DNA of 64,000 bases. Source: Halichoerus grypus. Its lineage: Eukaryota > Chordata > Mammalia > Carnivora > Phocidae. Under the pieces are notes generated by a model. It was not told where the DNA came from. It was given only the letters and a program-made list of their open reading frames with translations, and ran no database searches. Shown in pieces: positions 24,470-36,017 of this stretch; position 1 is the stretch's first letter, and each line of letters starts with the position of its first letter. The position numbers and the translations under genes are program-made. The stretch lies in the NCBI RefSeq assembly GCF_964656455.1, contig NC_135714.1:63265850-63329849 (forward strand). The letters run 5' to 3'.

Positions 24470-24656
24470 GGGCACCTGGGTGGCTCAGTCAGTTAAATGT
24501 CTACCTTGAGCTCAGGTCATGACCCCAAGGTCCTGGGATTGAGCCCCGGAGTGGGGCTCTCTGCTCAGCAGGGAGTCTGCTTCTCCATCTCCCTCTGCCC
24601 TTCTCCCAGCTCATGCTCTCTCTCTTGCTCTCTATCAAATAAATAAATTTTTTTTT
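24470..24656 (+). mobile_element. CAN-SINE
   Basis: Head GGGCACCTGGGTGGCTCAG, tail AAATAAATAAATTTTTTTTT. Target-site duplication AAAACCGGGTTTG (24457-24469) and AAAAACGGGTTTG (24657-24669). Confidence 0.95.
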
Positions 24657-24669
24657 AAAAACGGGTTTG

Positions 24670-25769
24670 AATGTAAATCAACCATCTGTCTCCAGGTCTC
24701 TGATTTTGACCTCCAAACAGTGCTTGACTGTAAAGCAAACAGGTATATCAATACATCGTCCTTTGTCGAAGGGGCTCAAAAAGGTGTAATGAAAAAGAAG
24801 AGGTGATGTTGGAATTTGCTTTCTGGCTGCATGCTTTGCCTTTCAAGCACTAACTGAGCTGCAGCATAAGGTGTGAAATTAGGACAAATGTTCCAAATCC
24901 TAGAAAATGAGTATTTTATTTAACTCCATCCTGTTTAAGAAATCTGTTTCAGCATTGTAGGTTTCCAGAAGAGAGTGGTGACTAAGGAGTGTTCAGGTCG
25001 AATTGGATAATCTTTGACAATGAAAGCTAAAATAAATGCTGGCACAATGGAATGGCTTTGATAATGATGCTCACAGCAGTATATTAGTAGTTTCAGACAC
25101 AAAGGAAGAATTAAGTGTAAACTCTTAGCTAGTTTATTGTTTAAAATCATAATAGCCCAATTTAAACACTAGGAATCTGCATTACTCCAATATTCTAGGT
25201 TCCCTGGGTAAATTTGAAGTTTTCAAGGATTGGCAAAGAGGTAGCCCAGTCACATAGGGTAGAGAGGGGAGCAAGAGAAAAAAATGTTTGAAATGTTAAA
25301 TATCCAATGAATAGTATAAATAAGCTTCAGTTGTGAAAGGTCTTTCTTCTTCAGTGAGAAAAGACAGCTTAAGAAAACTAGATGGTTGAAGATAAAGTAT
25401 TCTTCTTATAGTATTTTCTATTTCTATCATTGATAAAGTAATACAGAACAGATTGAATTATTATAACCATGAACTCTCCTTATTGATTTAATATAAAATA
25501 CATAATTTGTCCTTCTGCCCTGAGAGTTCTGTTCCTCTGAGAGATAACATGTCTTTAAATTATTGGATTAGATGAAACCTCTAGTTGCTTGTATTCAGTC
25601 TTGAGCTGAGCTAATATTAATAACTAGATTCTTAAAAACCACTTTTAAAGGAGATCCTTTTTTCCTATTTGAAATTTCTTTCCTTCATTTAACCAAAATT
25701 CTCTCTTCTAAAATTAATTCATTTTGTGTAATTTTATGTGGAAATAGAACCCTTACTTATATGACAATG
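24670..25769. other. No gene or clear repeat seen
   Basis: AT-rich, short chance frames only. Confidence 0.5.
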
Positions 25770-25975
25770 TTGTGAGTCATTTATATTAATGCACTTAATC
25801 TTCATAATAGTGCTATCAGGAATGTTACTAACTCTCCCCATTTTACAGATGAGGAAACTAAGGCACAGAGAAATTAGGAAACTAAGGCACAGAGAAGCAA
25901 CCTGCCTAGGGTCACACAGCTTATTAGCTATGTAGCTAGGCTTCAACTTCCAGAGGCCATCTTTTTAACCAATAA
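25770..25975 (-). mobile_element. MIR SINE, antisense, with an internal tandem duplication
   Basis: CCCATTTTACAGATGAGGAAAC, AGGGTCACACAGCTTATTAGC and related text are MIR core in reverse. A 24-bp unit starting AGGAAACTAAGGCACAGAGA occurs twice in a row (25852-25875 and 25876-25899). Confidence 0.88.
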
Positions 25976-25999
25976 GCAACACTCCATTCTTTGAGAGAG

Positions 26000-26095
26000 A
26001 GGACATCTTGTTCATCTTTGTATCCCACACGTTGGCCCCAGTGCCTAGTACTTGGTAGGCATTTACAAGAAATTTGTAAAACTGAACACTTTTGA
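26000..26095 (+). mobile_element. L2 3' end fragment
   Basis: ACATCTTGTTCATCTTTGTA, CCCAGTGCCTAGTACTTGGT and GGCATTTACAAGAAATTTG fit the L2 3' UTR. Confidence 0.65.
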
Positions 26096-26199
26096 GCTCT
26101 AGAATGTCCCTCCTTTCATTTCTTTTCAGTTCTCATCTCTGCAGCCAGATCTACATCTTGTTCCTTCTCATCTGGGTAAGAGCACCTCATTAATTTCTC

Positions 26200-26730
26200 C
26201 CATTTGACCTTCAATTGATAGCAGTTTAAAGTACAGTTTTAAACATTTCATTTCATTTCCTTGTTCAAAATTCTACCATGGATCCTCATTACTTCTGAGC
26301 TGTTGTGTCTGGCATTCAAGGCTCTCTATTTGTTGCCCTAGCCTATCTTAATTCTTATCTACCACAGCCCTGAACACACATTCAGTATGCCACTCAGTTT
26401 TGTCATAGAATACCCTGTGATTTCACATTTATTCTCATCCATAGACTACCAAATGCTTTTCCTTTGCTGTTGTGTGCTCCTGAGATTTTCAGACCCCCGT
26501 CTAATCACCATCTATGATTAAGGCTATTGATTCTTCAAGCTTCAAATCCTATGTTAACACTTTAGTAACATGTTATCCACTGATTTCACTTGATTATATT
26601 TTCTCCCTCTTTTGAACCCCTAATAGTACTTTACCACATTCTGCTTGATAGTAAACGCTTTTATCTTTTCCTTCTTATTAGGTTATAAACCTCTTGAGAC
26701 CAGGGATTTTATCTTATTCATTAAGAACTG
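26200..26730 (+). mobile_element. L2 fragment
   Basis: Decayed L2 3' region in order: ATTCTACCATGGATCCTCATT, GGCATTCAAGGCTCTC, CCTTTGCTGTTGTGTGCTCC, CTTGAGACCAGGGATTTTATC. Confidence 0.6.
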
Positions 26731-26889
26731 ACAATGAAACAAACAAAATCCATGTGTGTAACTATGAGACTATCACCAAGTATCCGTCATTTTTCTTTCT
26801 TGAGGTCTGTTTTTGAGAAATTTGCTATCACAAAATCATTATACTTCCTGGCAGGAAGAGACTCCTGCAATGAGTTCAGTACCTGCCTT

Positions 26890-27010
26890 ATTTACCAATA
26901 AAAAACTGAGACATGGAGAAGTTATGAGACTTCCTGAACACCAATGCCTAATCTTCATGATAGCTTATGCTCAATCCTGAGCCCTATTCGCTATCCAGTG
27001 TTGCCTCACT
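26890..27010 (-). mobile_element. Possible MIR fragment, antisense
   Basis: TTTACCAATAAAAAACTGAGACATGGAGAAG then loosely MIR-like text. Weak match. Confidence 0.35.
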
Positions 27011-27521
27011 ACATTTTTAAAAGATAAAAAAAAAATGTTATAACAACAAGTTAAAGGACTTTAGAAGTTTCCAGATGGCATTGGACTATCCTTTCATAGG
27101 CCCTGCACTGATTTGGCCAACAGAAAGAAACTAAAAAGGGTGGTAGGGGTATTAAGACCTTAATGTTGGAACTGTGGTTTGAATCGTCAAGCTAACTCTG
27201 ACCAATAGTTTTTGTAGATTGGTTATTTAAAAAAAAATCAGTTCCGTATGTTGAATCTTGGTTTATACTTCAACCTTTTTTTTTTTTTTTTTTTTTGGTA
27301 TCTGTTATATTTGTTGATACTTCCTCCCTCCCAAAACAAAAAACAAAACAAAAACTGGCAGATATCTTAGATAGGTATTGTTTCCCATTTTATGGGTAAA
27401 GAATCTCAAAGGAAGTGACTGCCAATATTAGGATTGTGACCTTAGCCAGGACATTAGCGAGGAGGGATACTGCTCTCAGATGGTAGATACCAGGGCATCC
27501 TGCTTCCTCAAGAGAGGGTAA

Positions 27522-27753
27522 ATCGGAGGGGGAGATGGACCATGAGAGACTATGGACTCTGAGAAACAAACTGAGGGTTCTAGAGGGGAGGGGTGGGGGG
27601 ATGGGTTAGCCTGGTGGTGGGTATTAAAGAGGGCACGTACTGAATGGAGCACTGGGTGTTATATGCAAACAATGAATCATGGAACACTACATCAAAAACT
27701 AATGATGTAATGTATGGTGATTAACATTACACAATAAAATAAAATTAAAAAAA
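27522..27753 (+). mobile_element. L1 3'-end fragment
   Basis: Begins ATCGGAGGGGGAGATGGACC and shares the 3' UTR of the 6093-6286 copy to its A-tail. Perfect target-site duplication AGAGAGGGTAA at 27511-27521 and 27754-27764. Confidence 0.94.
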
Positions 27754-27764
27754 AGAGAGGGTAA

Positions 27765-28254
27765 CTCTAACCTCTTAATGTGACTCTATGATATCCTAGG
27801 TATAATTTCATTAGCAATGGAGACTGCAAGTGACAGGTGCTAATAAGTCTGAAGTCAATGCTGCAGAACCAGCCACCACTGCCAACGAGCCGTGGCTTGG
27901 TTCAGCTTGGTTTCCCCATGCACATTCAGGTGATGGAGATGTCATGCTTTAACATGTCCAGTTATGCTACTAACAGCAATCTGCTGTACCTTCCTAAATG
28001 AGGCATTGATGCCCATAGGAGCAAGCACTTCCAGACACTGAAAGAGTAGACCAATTTGGGAAGTTGTGATAATGACATGGAATGACATTGAGAACGGCCT
28101 CTCCTGAATGATCAGCCACATGATTTTGTAAGGTGTTGTGCAAAATGCTTGCCCATGTTTGTATGAGGAAAAAAAGAATTGGAGCAGAGGGAGCAATACA
28201 ATGAAATTTGTTTTTATACCTTGCTGTATACTTCAAAACATGTTTTAGCACAAA
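27765..28254. other. No gene or clear repeat seen
   Basis: Overlapping minus-strand frames (27942-28260) match no family I know and are taken as chance. Confidence 0.5.
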
Positions 28255-28410
28255 GAGCATTTCAGGTTAAAATCCAAACTTCTCACACTAGTATTCAAGG
28301 TGCCCCCACAATCTGGTCTACCTGTCTTGCCACTTCTGTTACTTTTTCCCTTCACATCCCACCTGCTCCAGTCAACACATGCTGCTCTCTGTGCTCACAA
28401 CATGCTGATT
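28255..28410 (+). mobile_element. L2 fragment
   Basis: GTTAAAATCCAAACTTCTCAC, TTCAAGGTGCCCCCACAATC, CACCTGCTCCAGTCAAC read as L2 3'-region text. Confidence 0.6.
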
Positions 28411-28479
28411 CAGCAAAATTCAATGTCCACCATATGCTTGGAATTTTACTAGAAACTAAAGAAGAAAGGAGGAGAAGTC

Positions 28480-28621
28480 ATTGCTTCTGTCCTTAAGTAA
28501 CTGGAAATCTAGTGGGAAAGATGCAAGTACACAAATGAATCTGATATGAAGCAGAATTAGCAATGGGAAGGGCAAAATGTAGAAAGGTAAGTTGGAGTTA
28601 TGAGGACATTAGAGAGTTTAA

Positions 28622-28664
<43 letters not shown>

Positions 28665-28880
28665 AAAGCAGTGGGAGTCTCTAAGAGGTTTTGAACAGGG
28701 AGTGAATGACCAGAATATGGGGTAGACATTATGAAGAATAAAATGAATTAAAATTAGGGAAGCCATATTTTACATAAGCTGTAATAGCAGTTCATGTGGG
28801 GTATGATAAGGGCCTCAAAGGTAATCACTGGCAGTAGAAGTGAGATGGAAGGGGTGAAGTCCAATAACATTGCAAAAACG
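28480..28880 (-). mobile_element. L2 fragment, antisense, with a (GT)n array
   Basis: GGTTTTGAACAGGGAGTGAATG, GCTGTAATAGCAG and TCACTGGCAGTAGAAGTG match the same L2 zone seen at 6650-6800. The (GT)n at 28624-28662 lies within it. Confidence 0.55.
28624..28662. repeat. (GT)n microsatellite
   Basis: About 19 uninterrupted GT units. Confidence 0.98.
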
Positions 28881-28892
28881 CTGTTATATTAC

Positions 28893-29125
28893 AGTGATTA
28901 AGCATGTGAATTCCAGAGTCAGACATGGTTTGCATTCTGTCTCTGGCATTTATTAGCTTTGTTGCCTTAAATGAATTAATAAACTGGTTTATGTATCAGT
29001 ATCCTCATCAATAGAATTACCTTGGCATCCAAATTAGAAGTGTGTTTTGAATTCACAGGAAATAATCCTTGTAGAATGCCTGGCAGAGAGTAAGCATTCA
29101 GTAAATGTTAACTGACATTATTATC
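28893..29125 (+). mobile_element. MIR SINE
   Basis: Full MIR path: CAGTGATTAAGCATGTGAATT, TCAGACATGGTTTGCATTCT, CTGGCATTTATTAGCTTTG, ATGCCTGGCAGAGAGTAAGC, AGTAAATGTTAACTGACATT. Confidence 0.88.
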
Positions 29126-29339
29126 ATTGTGGATGAGTTTTAAGGAAGACGGCTGAAGAATTTGATCAGAATATCCTCCCCACCCAACTTTTTTTTTAAA
29201 GAATTTCTTTCCACTTTCCTCTCTGCCTTGTTGGAATCTGCCCATCTCAATTGCATTTCCACTGTGAAGAATCCCTTGAATGGTCCTGTGCACAGTGATC
29301 TTTCCTGGGTCTGAGTTCCTAAAGTAGCATACAGCCCAT

Positions 29340-29510
29340 TATGCTATGAAGTATTTTGCTCCCTTCCTTATGTCAATTAATTTGTAAATTCCTTAAGGGT
29401 TGGTGCTATTTCTTATATTACTTTGTATTCTCCATTCTTATATTTCTTTGTATTCTCACCTGCATCAGCTTGCACATTTGACCATGATAAAAATTTGTTG
29501 ATTGCTTAAT
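29340..29510 (+). mobile_element. Possible L2 3' fragment
   Basis: AATTCCTTAAGGGTTGGTGC, ATTACTTTGTATTCTCC and AAAATTTGTTGATTGCTT resemble the L2 3' UTR. Weak. Confidence 0.4.
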
Positions 29511-32159
29511 ATTGCTAAATATGTCAATTCCTATTTACCAGAACTCAGAGAAATTGTAACACAGGTTAACCATAGAAAGCAATTTCACCTGGGCTCTATT
29601 CTTGGTTCTGGAGCCCACTTCTAGATCCTCTCCTCAAGGTCTTTAAGAGGACAATAAACTCAGTTAAAACTATTCCTGCACAGAGTGGTGATGAGGGCTG
29701 GGCACCAGTGGAAAAGCAGAAGAGCTCCAACCTGGGGTTGAGCAAGCACAAGGGCTCCAGCTGGCTAAGGAACCAAGCAGGAAGCAGTTGATTCTAGGGA
29801 CCATTCTATAATAACCCACGATGAATATTTGAATTTGATTCTAACTTCTTAGGGCAAAGATACCCTTTCTAATAGTAGCTAATCTTTATTCCACAACTTA
29901 CCGTATTTTAAAAGAGGATTATAATTAATTTGTTTGGAATGGGGGCTGTCTCAAGGAATCTTTATTTATTTATTTTTTTTAATGGCAGATGCTAAGATGC
30001 TTCTGTAGCAGAACTAGAGAAAAATTAAAGATTGGCTGAATTAATTTCCTCTCAATCCATTGAGTTGGTTTATTTGGCCTCGTATTAGTAGAACTACATA
30101 TGTAATTTTACAAAACAACATATGGAGTATGTTGAGAGTATGAATGTGTTATGTGGGCTACAAGGGCATCAGAGGAATTTTGCTTTGAAATGTGCACTTT
30201 AATATAGATTGATACAATAGAGTAGAATGTCTTGAAATTGTATTGCAGATGTCTGCCGGTAATGACTTTATATATTTTTCATAAAAGATTTAAGCAGCAT
30301 ACTTAACAAATTATCTATGATTTCTTTTTTGTTCAATGTAGTATCTTCTAGTTCATTTAGTATAAGTATTTTCAAACTCATCTGAGACTGTGTAAGGAAA
30401 GATAACACATAAAAGGAATTCCAGGTAAAATTGAACTGGCAGGGCTGACGGAATCCTGAAATAGCTCTTTCCATCCTTCTATCCACTCTTATATCAGTCT
30501 CCCCTGATTTTTTATTCTGTGAGAAGTACTCTTAGTACTCCTATGCAACAAGATGGTTACTCAAAGAAAACATGACTTATTCCTGTTCAATTTGGTTTGC
30601 AATGGTAAAAATCTATAAAACAATCAAAATGGTGGTAGGCCAAAATAAGAAGGGATAAGCAGTTGCTGACTAATGTTAATCTGACAGATTTTAAGTATAT
30701 TTTCTATAAAAACACTCAAATGCTTTGCAACAGTCTCATTTTAGTTGTGGCACTGCATTGTCTGAGATTATATAAATATATGTATATATAATGTATATAT
30801 CTTTATTGCACATTTAGTGTATTATTTGTATTGTATGTATGTAAATGTGTATATATGTATATACATATATATCATATGCCATTACCTGTGGCATTAACTA
30901 TCTCATAATGAAAGTGTTAAGTGCAACTTCCAAGTAACATGATTTCAAGAAGAAATTGCCTGCCTGTGCTTCATCTCTTTCTCCATTCTTACAAGATGGA
31001 ACTTGGACTAGATCCAACCTTATCTAATGCAGACATCCAAGGTAATGGAAGAGTAAAAAGAGACCTCTAGGGAAAGAGTTTCCTTCCTCAAAGGTTTTTT
31101 TTCATATGGACCTCCCAACATAAATATTTTTTGAAAGCATGCAAAATAATCCCTAATTTGGGAAGAAACAACAAAAGAAGTAAATTTACAGGTTAGTTTT
31201 TACTGCTGACATAGATCTTTGAAAAAATATTGCAAAGTCACTCGTTTTTTCTCAAACTTTATTGTCAGATGCAAATCTGATAATTTCTTCTTGACTGTTA
31301 TTAATCACAGCGATGGTGCTAAAGATAACAGTGGGGGTGTTAGGTGAGGTAGGACTTAATCTAGGGAGGGAAAATGAGAGGAAAATTGAAAGTAGCTAGC
31401 TGTTCTATCTCTACCAGTGAACTTGGGAAAGTTTCTTGTAGCAGATAGATTTTGGTCTATCTTTTGGCTTGGATAATGCATCTCTTTCATACTCCTTGGT
31501 TGGTATAAAAGTTGCTGGGGATAACTTGGAAGACCAAGTGGCCTTCTAGGAGTAAGAGTATAATAACCTAGACCTTTTCACTTTAAGGATCAAAATGATT
31601 AGAATGTCTCTGATGAACCTAGATAGCCCAGACTATGAAAGAAATCTCCATGTCTTCTCCAAGCTCTTTTATCTCCACATTATGCTTTTGTTTTCAAGAT
31701 ATGATTGTTTTATTAATTTTTAAAAACTCATGTTGACATATTTGGTCATAATTTTCTTCTGCTCCATGGAATCTTTTTCTTAGATTTCTTCATCTGCCAT
31801 TTATTTTTTTCCTGTTCTTGAGCCTCTTTTGTCTTTTAATCAGTAAAATACTTGTACTGAAATATTTACATATTTCAATACAATTAGTATTGAGAATATC
31901 CTCTATTTAGCAGAATTTCTCTGGTCTTATCAATAGCCTCAGTACCTACAGATAGTATTTCTCAACTAAAAAAGTAGTCTACACAGGAGAGTCAATGTTA
32001 ATCTTATTAATCAAAAACGTAATTTTAAAGAAACTTACAGGCAACTTTATTTAAAAATTAAAAATAATATAATATTAAAAAGTATATTCTTCAGAAAAAT
32101 TATTCAAATAACACAGATACAGCTAAGAATAGTATATGATACAAGAATAATAATTATCT
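29511..32159. other. Long stretch with no gene; AT-rich
   Basis: No convincing coding frame or retroelement. An AT/TG-rich simple tract spans about 30770-30885. Confidence 0.5.
30770..30885. repeat. AT-rich TATG/TATA simple tract
   Basis: Interrupted TATATA, TATGTATG and ATACATAT runs. Confidence 0.8.
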
Positions 32160-32540
32160 TTGTTTTTTGGGGTTTTTTAATGGTTTTTTGATCATTTTCA
32201 CCCATTTCTCCCAACCCCTGCCTCTGGCAACAACCAATATGTTCTCTGTTTCTATGAGTTCAGATTTTTTAGATTCCACATATAAGTGAAATCATACAGT
32301 ATTTGTCTTTCTTTGTCTGATTCATTTCACTTAGCATAATGCCCTTAATGCCCGTCTATGTTGTTACAAATGTCAGGATATACTATTTATTTTTCAATGT
32401 TTCATATAAAGGCATTTTTATGTTTGTTTAATGTATACAGATATCTTTATATTTTTAGCAAGATTTTTTTTTTTGAAACGAGCTTTTGAATAGAAATATT
32501 TCATTTGGATAGCCAATATAATAAAACCAAATTGTATGTC
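32160..32540 (-). mobile_element. Old L1 3' fragment, antisense
   Basis: CATTTCTCCCAACCCCTGCC, TTAGATTCCACATATAAGTG, TCATTTCACTTAGCATAATG are the reverse of a mammalian L1 3' region, more diverged than the carnivore L1s here. Confidence 0.7.
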
Positions 32541-32574
32541 AACATGTGTATTTTGAAGAAATTATATAATTTTA

Positions 32575-32942
32575 GAGTGGCTGCATCAACTTGCATTCCC
32601 ACCAACAGTGTAGGAAGGTTCTCCTTTCTCCGCATCCTCGCCAACATCTGTCGTTTCCTGACTTGTTAATTTTAGCCATTCTGACTGGTGTGAGGTGGTA
32701 TCTCATTGAGGTTTTGATTTGTATTACCCCGATGCCGAGTGAGGTTCCTCAAAAAGTTGAAAATAGAGCTAACCTACGACCCAACAATTGCACTACTGGG
32801 TATTTACCCCAAAGATACAAATGTAGTGATCCAAAGGGGCACATGCACCCCAATGTTTATAGCAGCAATGTCCACAATAGCCAAACTATGGAAAGAGCCT
32901 AGATGTTCATCAATAGATGAATGGATAAAGAAGATGTGGTGT

Positions 32943-32982
<40 letters not shown>

Positions 32983-33418
32983 GAATATTACACAGCCATC
33001 AAAAAATGAAATCTTGCCATTTGCAATGATGTGGATGGAATTAGAGGGTATTATGCTAAGCAAAATAAGTCAATCAGAAAGACAAGCATCATATGATCTC
33101 ACTGATATGAGGAATTTGAGGAACAAGACAGAGGATCATAGGGGAAGGGAGGGAAAAATGAAACAAGACGAAACCAGAGAGGGAGACAAACCATAAGAGA
33201 CTCTTAATCTGAGGAAACAAACTGAAGGTTGCTGGAGTGGAGGGTGGTGGGAGGGATGGGGTGGCTGGGTGATAGACATTGGGGAGGGTATGTGCTATGG
33301 TGAGCGCTGTGAATTGTGTAAGACTGATGAATCACAGACCTATACCCCTGAAACAAGTAATACATTATATGTTAAAAATAAAAATAAAAAAAATAAAAAC
33401 TAGGTGTTGGGAAAAAAA
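32575..33418 (+). mobile_element. L1 with 5' inversion (twin priming)
   Basis: 32575-about 32740 is ORF2 C-terminal sequence in reverse (ACTTGCATTCCCACCAACAG). About 32741-33418 is L1 in forward direction from the neighbouring ORF2 part ([19 protein letters not shown]) through the 3' UTR to the A-tail. Target-site duplication AGAAATTATATAATTTTA (32557-32574) and AGAAATTATAAAATTTTA (33419-33436), one mismatch in 18, encloses both parts, so they are one insertion. Confidence 0.95.
32945..32979. repeat. (CA)n microsatellite in L1
   Basis: About 17 CA units at a place where L1 copies carry a short TATA/CA run. Confidence 0.97.
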
Positions 33419-33436
33419 AGAAATTATAAAATTTTA

Positions 33437-34124
33437 ACTACTTTTAGTGCCCTATTTCATTCTCAAAAATATCCTGGTTTGGGATTCTTATATGGTCCTA
33501 CTCCCTAGAAGGTTTGTGATGAGGGACTTGAACTCAGCACAACACCAAAACCTAGGGAGTGACAAAGGAAAGCTGGCTTCGGGCAAACCAAATGATTTAG
33601 GAACCCATTCTAAGCCTTTCACTGTAATATAACCTGCTTGGGTGCAAATTAAAAGCACTGTCAATAAAAAGGTGAATACTTACAGCCCAGGCCTCAGGTG
33701 GCAAGAAACAGACAATAGTGTAGAAGCAGGAATAAAGAGCCTACTTTTCTTTCTCCCTCCGCTAGCTCACATCTCCCATATGCTGCACTAAGAAACGGCC
33801 ACCACACTGGCAGCGGTACCTCATCTCTGTCATAGCAGGAGTGGCCTCTCCTCGTGGGCTGAATTCTTTCTTTCCAAGGACATTCTTTGGTTCTTTATGT
33901 AGAGACTACTACTGGGACTGACCCATGTCTTCTCTGGATAACATCGGACACGTGACCAGATAGGTCCATGCTACCAGCTGTGGTTTATCTTCAAATAGAA
34001 ACCCCCTCCCCCAACATGCATGAAGTGAAGTGGTGAAATGAAGTGGTGCTTAATAACTGGGAAAAATGCTTTACGTGAATCTTAAAGATTCAATAAGAAA
34101 TCTTGGGGAAAAAAAACCATTATT
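33437..34124. other. No gene or clear repeat seen
   Basis: Locally less AT-rich around 33730-33960. Nothing recognised. Confidence 0.5.
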
Positions 34125-34140
34125 ATCAAACTGCTTTTTA

Positions 34141-34342
34141 TTTTTTTAAATTTTTTTAAGATTTTACTTATTTGCCAGAGACAGAGAGAGAGTGAGAGCA
34201 CAAGCAGGGGGAATGGCAGGCAGAGGGAGAAGCAGGCTCCCTGCTGAGCAAGGAGCCTGATGTGGGACTCGATTCCAGGACCGCAGGATCATGACCTGAG
34301 CTGAAGGCAGTCGCTTAACTGACTAAGCCACCCAGGTGTTCC
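34141..34342 (-). mobile_element. CAN-SINE, antisense
   Basis: T-rich start, TTAAGATTTTACTTATTTGCC, head ending GCCACCCAGGTGTTCC. Target-site duplication ATCAAACTGCTTTTTA (34125-34140) and ATCAAACTGCTCTTTA (34343-34358). Confidence 0.95.
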
Positions 34343-34358
34343 ATCAAACTGCTCTTTA

Positions 34359-35101
34359 AAAATTCTGCTTATATTCCATATATTTCCCAAAGTAAAACAT
34401 TACCACTGCTATACTCACATGGTCATTAGTTCATTTTGAGTGTTTCTGAGATCTAGATTTAGTAGAGTTTGTACCTAAAATGATTTGAAAATTGCTCACA
34501 TGCCCCAGAAAAGCCAACATGGATCAAGTGAACAGGGCTTTCTTCCTAAGGTGTGCACCTGAGTATGATGCCAACACATGTTTGTTTCATGTGAGTGATG
34601 TTGTGGTCCCCAAAGGCTTTATTTCACATCCTGCTCTCATTGATAGGAAGCATTTACTTATTCGCTATAAGGACCCTTAAAGGGATAGAATGTATGGGGA
34701 AGAAAAAAAAATGTCACCTTAATAAGAGACCTCAAACTAGGCTTCTTTTGCTCATTTTGTAGGTACTATTAAAATAATCTGAAATAGTTTAACTCTATAA
34801 TCCTTGAAAAGCTATTTTTCATCATTTTCCCCTTACTAATTTACAAATATTTCTTCTTTATACCCACTTTGAAATCAATTCGCAGATACTACTTATATGT
34901 TTACTTCTTCAGAGTTAACTCACTTGTAAAAACGGATGTTTCTATGGGGATTATGCTTTCATGCTTTCTTTATGCAGCTCTGGCAAGCCCCTTTCCAACT
35001 AGCTATGTGACACTTCACTCTTAACAGAGATGATGTTATAGAATATTCACAAACCAAAGTTTTAGCAATTAAGGGAACACTGATTTCTTTAAGTAACCAT
35101 T
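34359..35101. other. No gene seen
   Basis: A 62-codon plus frame at 34492-34680 matches nothing I know. Otherwise AT-rich. Confidence 0.5.
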
Positions 35102-35116
35102 GAAAACCTGGATGTT

Positions 35117-35299
35117 GGGGCACCTGGGTGGCTCAGCCGGTTAAGTGACTGCCTTTGGCTCAGGTCATGATCTTGGGGTCCTGGGATTGAGCCCCAGGTC
35201 AGGTTCCCTGCCCAGCGGGGAGCCTGCTTCTCCCTCTTCCCCCCCCCAACTCTGCTCCTGCTCACTCTCTCTCTCTCAAATAAATAAATAAAATCTTTT
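35117..35299 (+). mobile_element. CAN-SINE, first of a tandem pair
   Basis: Head GGGGCACCTGGGTGGCTCAG, C-rich middle, tail AAATAAATAAATAAAATC. Its target-site duplication GAAAACCTGGATGTT is at 35102-35116 and, beyond the second SINE, at 35535-35549. Confidence 0.95.
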
Positions 35300-35316
35300 A
35301 AAAAAAGAAGAAAACC

Positions 35317-35524
35317 GGGCACCTGGGTGGCTCAGTTGGTTAAGCGACTGCCTTCGGCTCAGGTCATGATCCTGGACTCCCTGGATCGAGTCCCGCATCG
35401 GGCTCCCTGCTCAGCAGGGAGTCTGCTTCTCCCTCTGACCCTCCCCCCTCTCATGTGCTCTCTCTCATTCTCTCTCTCTCAAATAAATAAATAAAATCTT
35501 TAAAAAAATAAAAATAAAAAAAAT
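35317..35524 (+). mobile_element. CAN-SINE inserted at the 3' tail of the first
   Basis: Head GGGCACCTGGGTGGCTCAG. Its own 17-bp duplication AAAAAAAGAAGAAAACC at 35300-35316 and 35525-35541 includes the A-tail of the first SINE plus its 3' flank, which gives the order of events. Confidence 0.95.
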
Positions 35525-35650
35525 AAAAAAAGAAGAAAACCTGGATGTTTACACCAAGTGTCAGAATTTTGTCTAAGCAAGGTAGAAATGACTTAACTTT
35601 GAGCCTTTCTATCTTCATTTCCTTATTTGCCTTTAAAAGAGAAAGAGAAC

Positions 35651-36012
35651 TGTACTAGTTTGCTAGGGCTGCCGTAACAAAGAACCACAGACCGGGTAGC
35701 TTAAACAACACAGATTTATTTTCTCACAATTCTGGAGGCTAGAGAAGATAGAGGTATTGGCAGCACTAGTTTGTTCTAAGGTCTCTCCTTGGCTTGTGGA
35801 TGGGCATCTTCACATTGTCTTCCCTTGGTGTTTGCCCATGTTCTCATCTTCTTATAAGGATTAGGGCTCAGTCATATTGATTAGAGCCAACTCTCATTTT
35901 AGCTTAATTACCTCCTTAAACATCCTGCGTCTAAATAGAGTCACATTCGAAGGTACTATAGGTTAGAACGTCAAAATATGAATTCTGGGGGGACATAATT
36001 CAGTACATAATA
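35651..36012 (+). mobile_element. Solo LTR, MLT1-type (MaLR/ERV-L)
   Basis: Starts TGTACTAGTTTGCTAGGGCT and continues GGTAGCTTAAACAACACAGA, TTATTTTCTCACAATTCTGG, TATGAATTCTGGGGGGACAT. About 362 bp, the usual MLT1A size. Flanks AGAAC/GGAAC are a possible 5-bp duplication. No internal sequence is attached. Confidence 0.85.
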
Positions 36013-36017
36013 GGAAC

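Noticed and set aside
28179..28496. 105-codon plus frame
   Set aside because: Overlaps L2-derived sequence and has no known family.
28624..28662. CRISPR-like or regulatory repeat array
   Set aside because: Plain GT microsatellite; no spaced repeats of any kind occur in this eukaryotic window.
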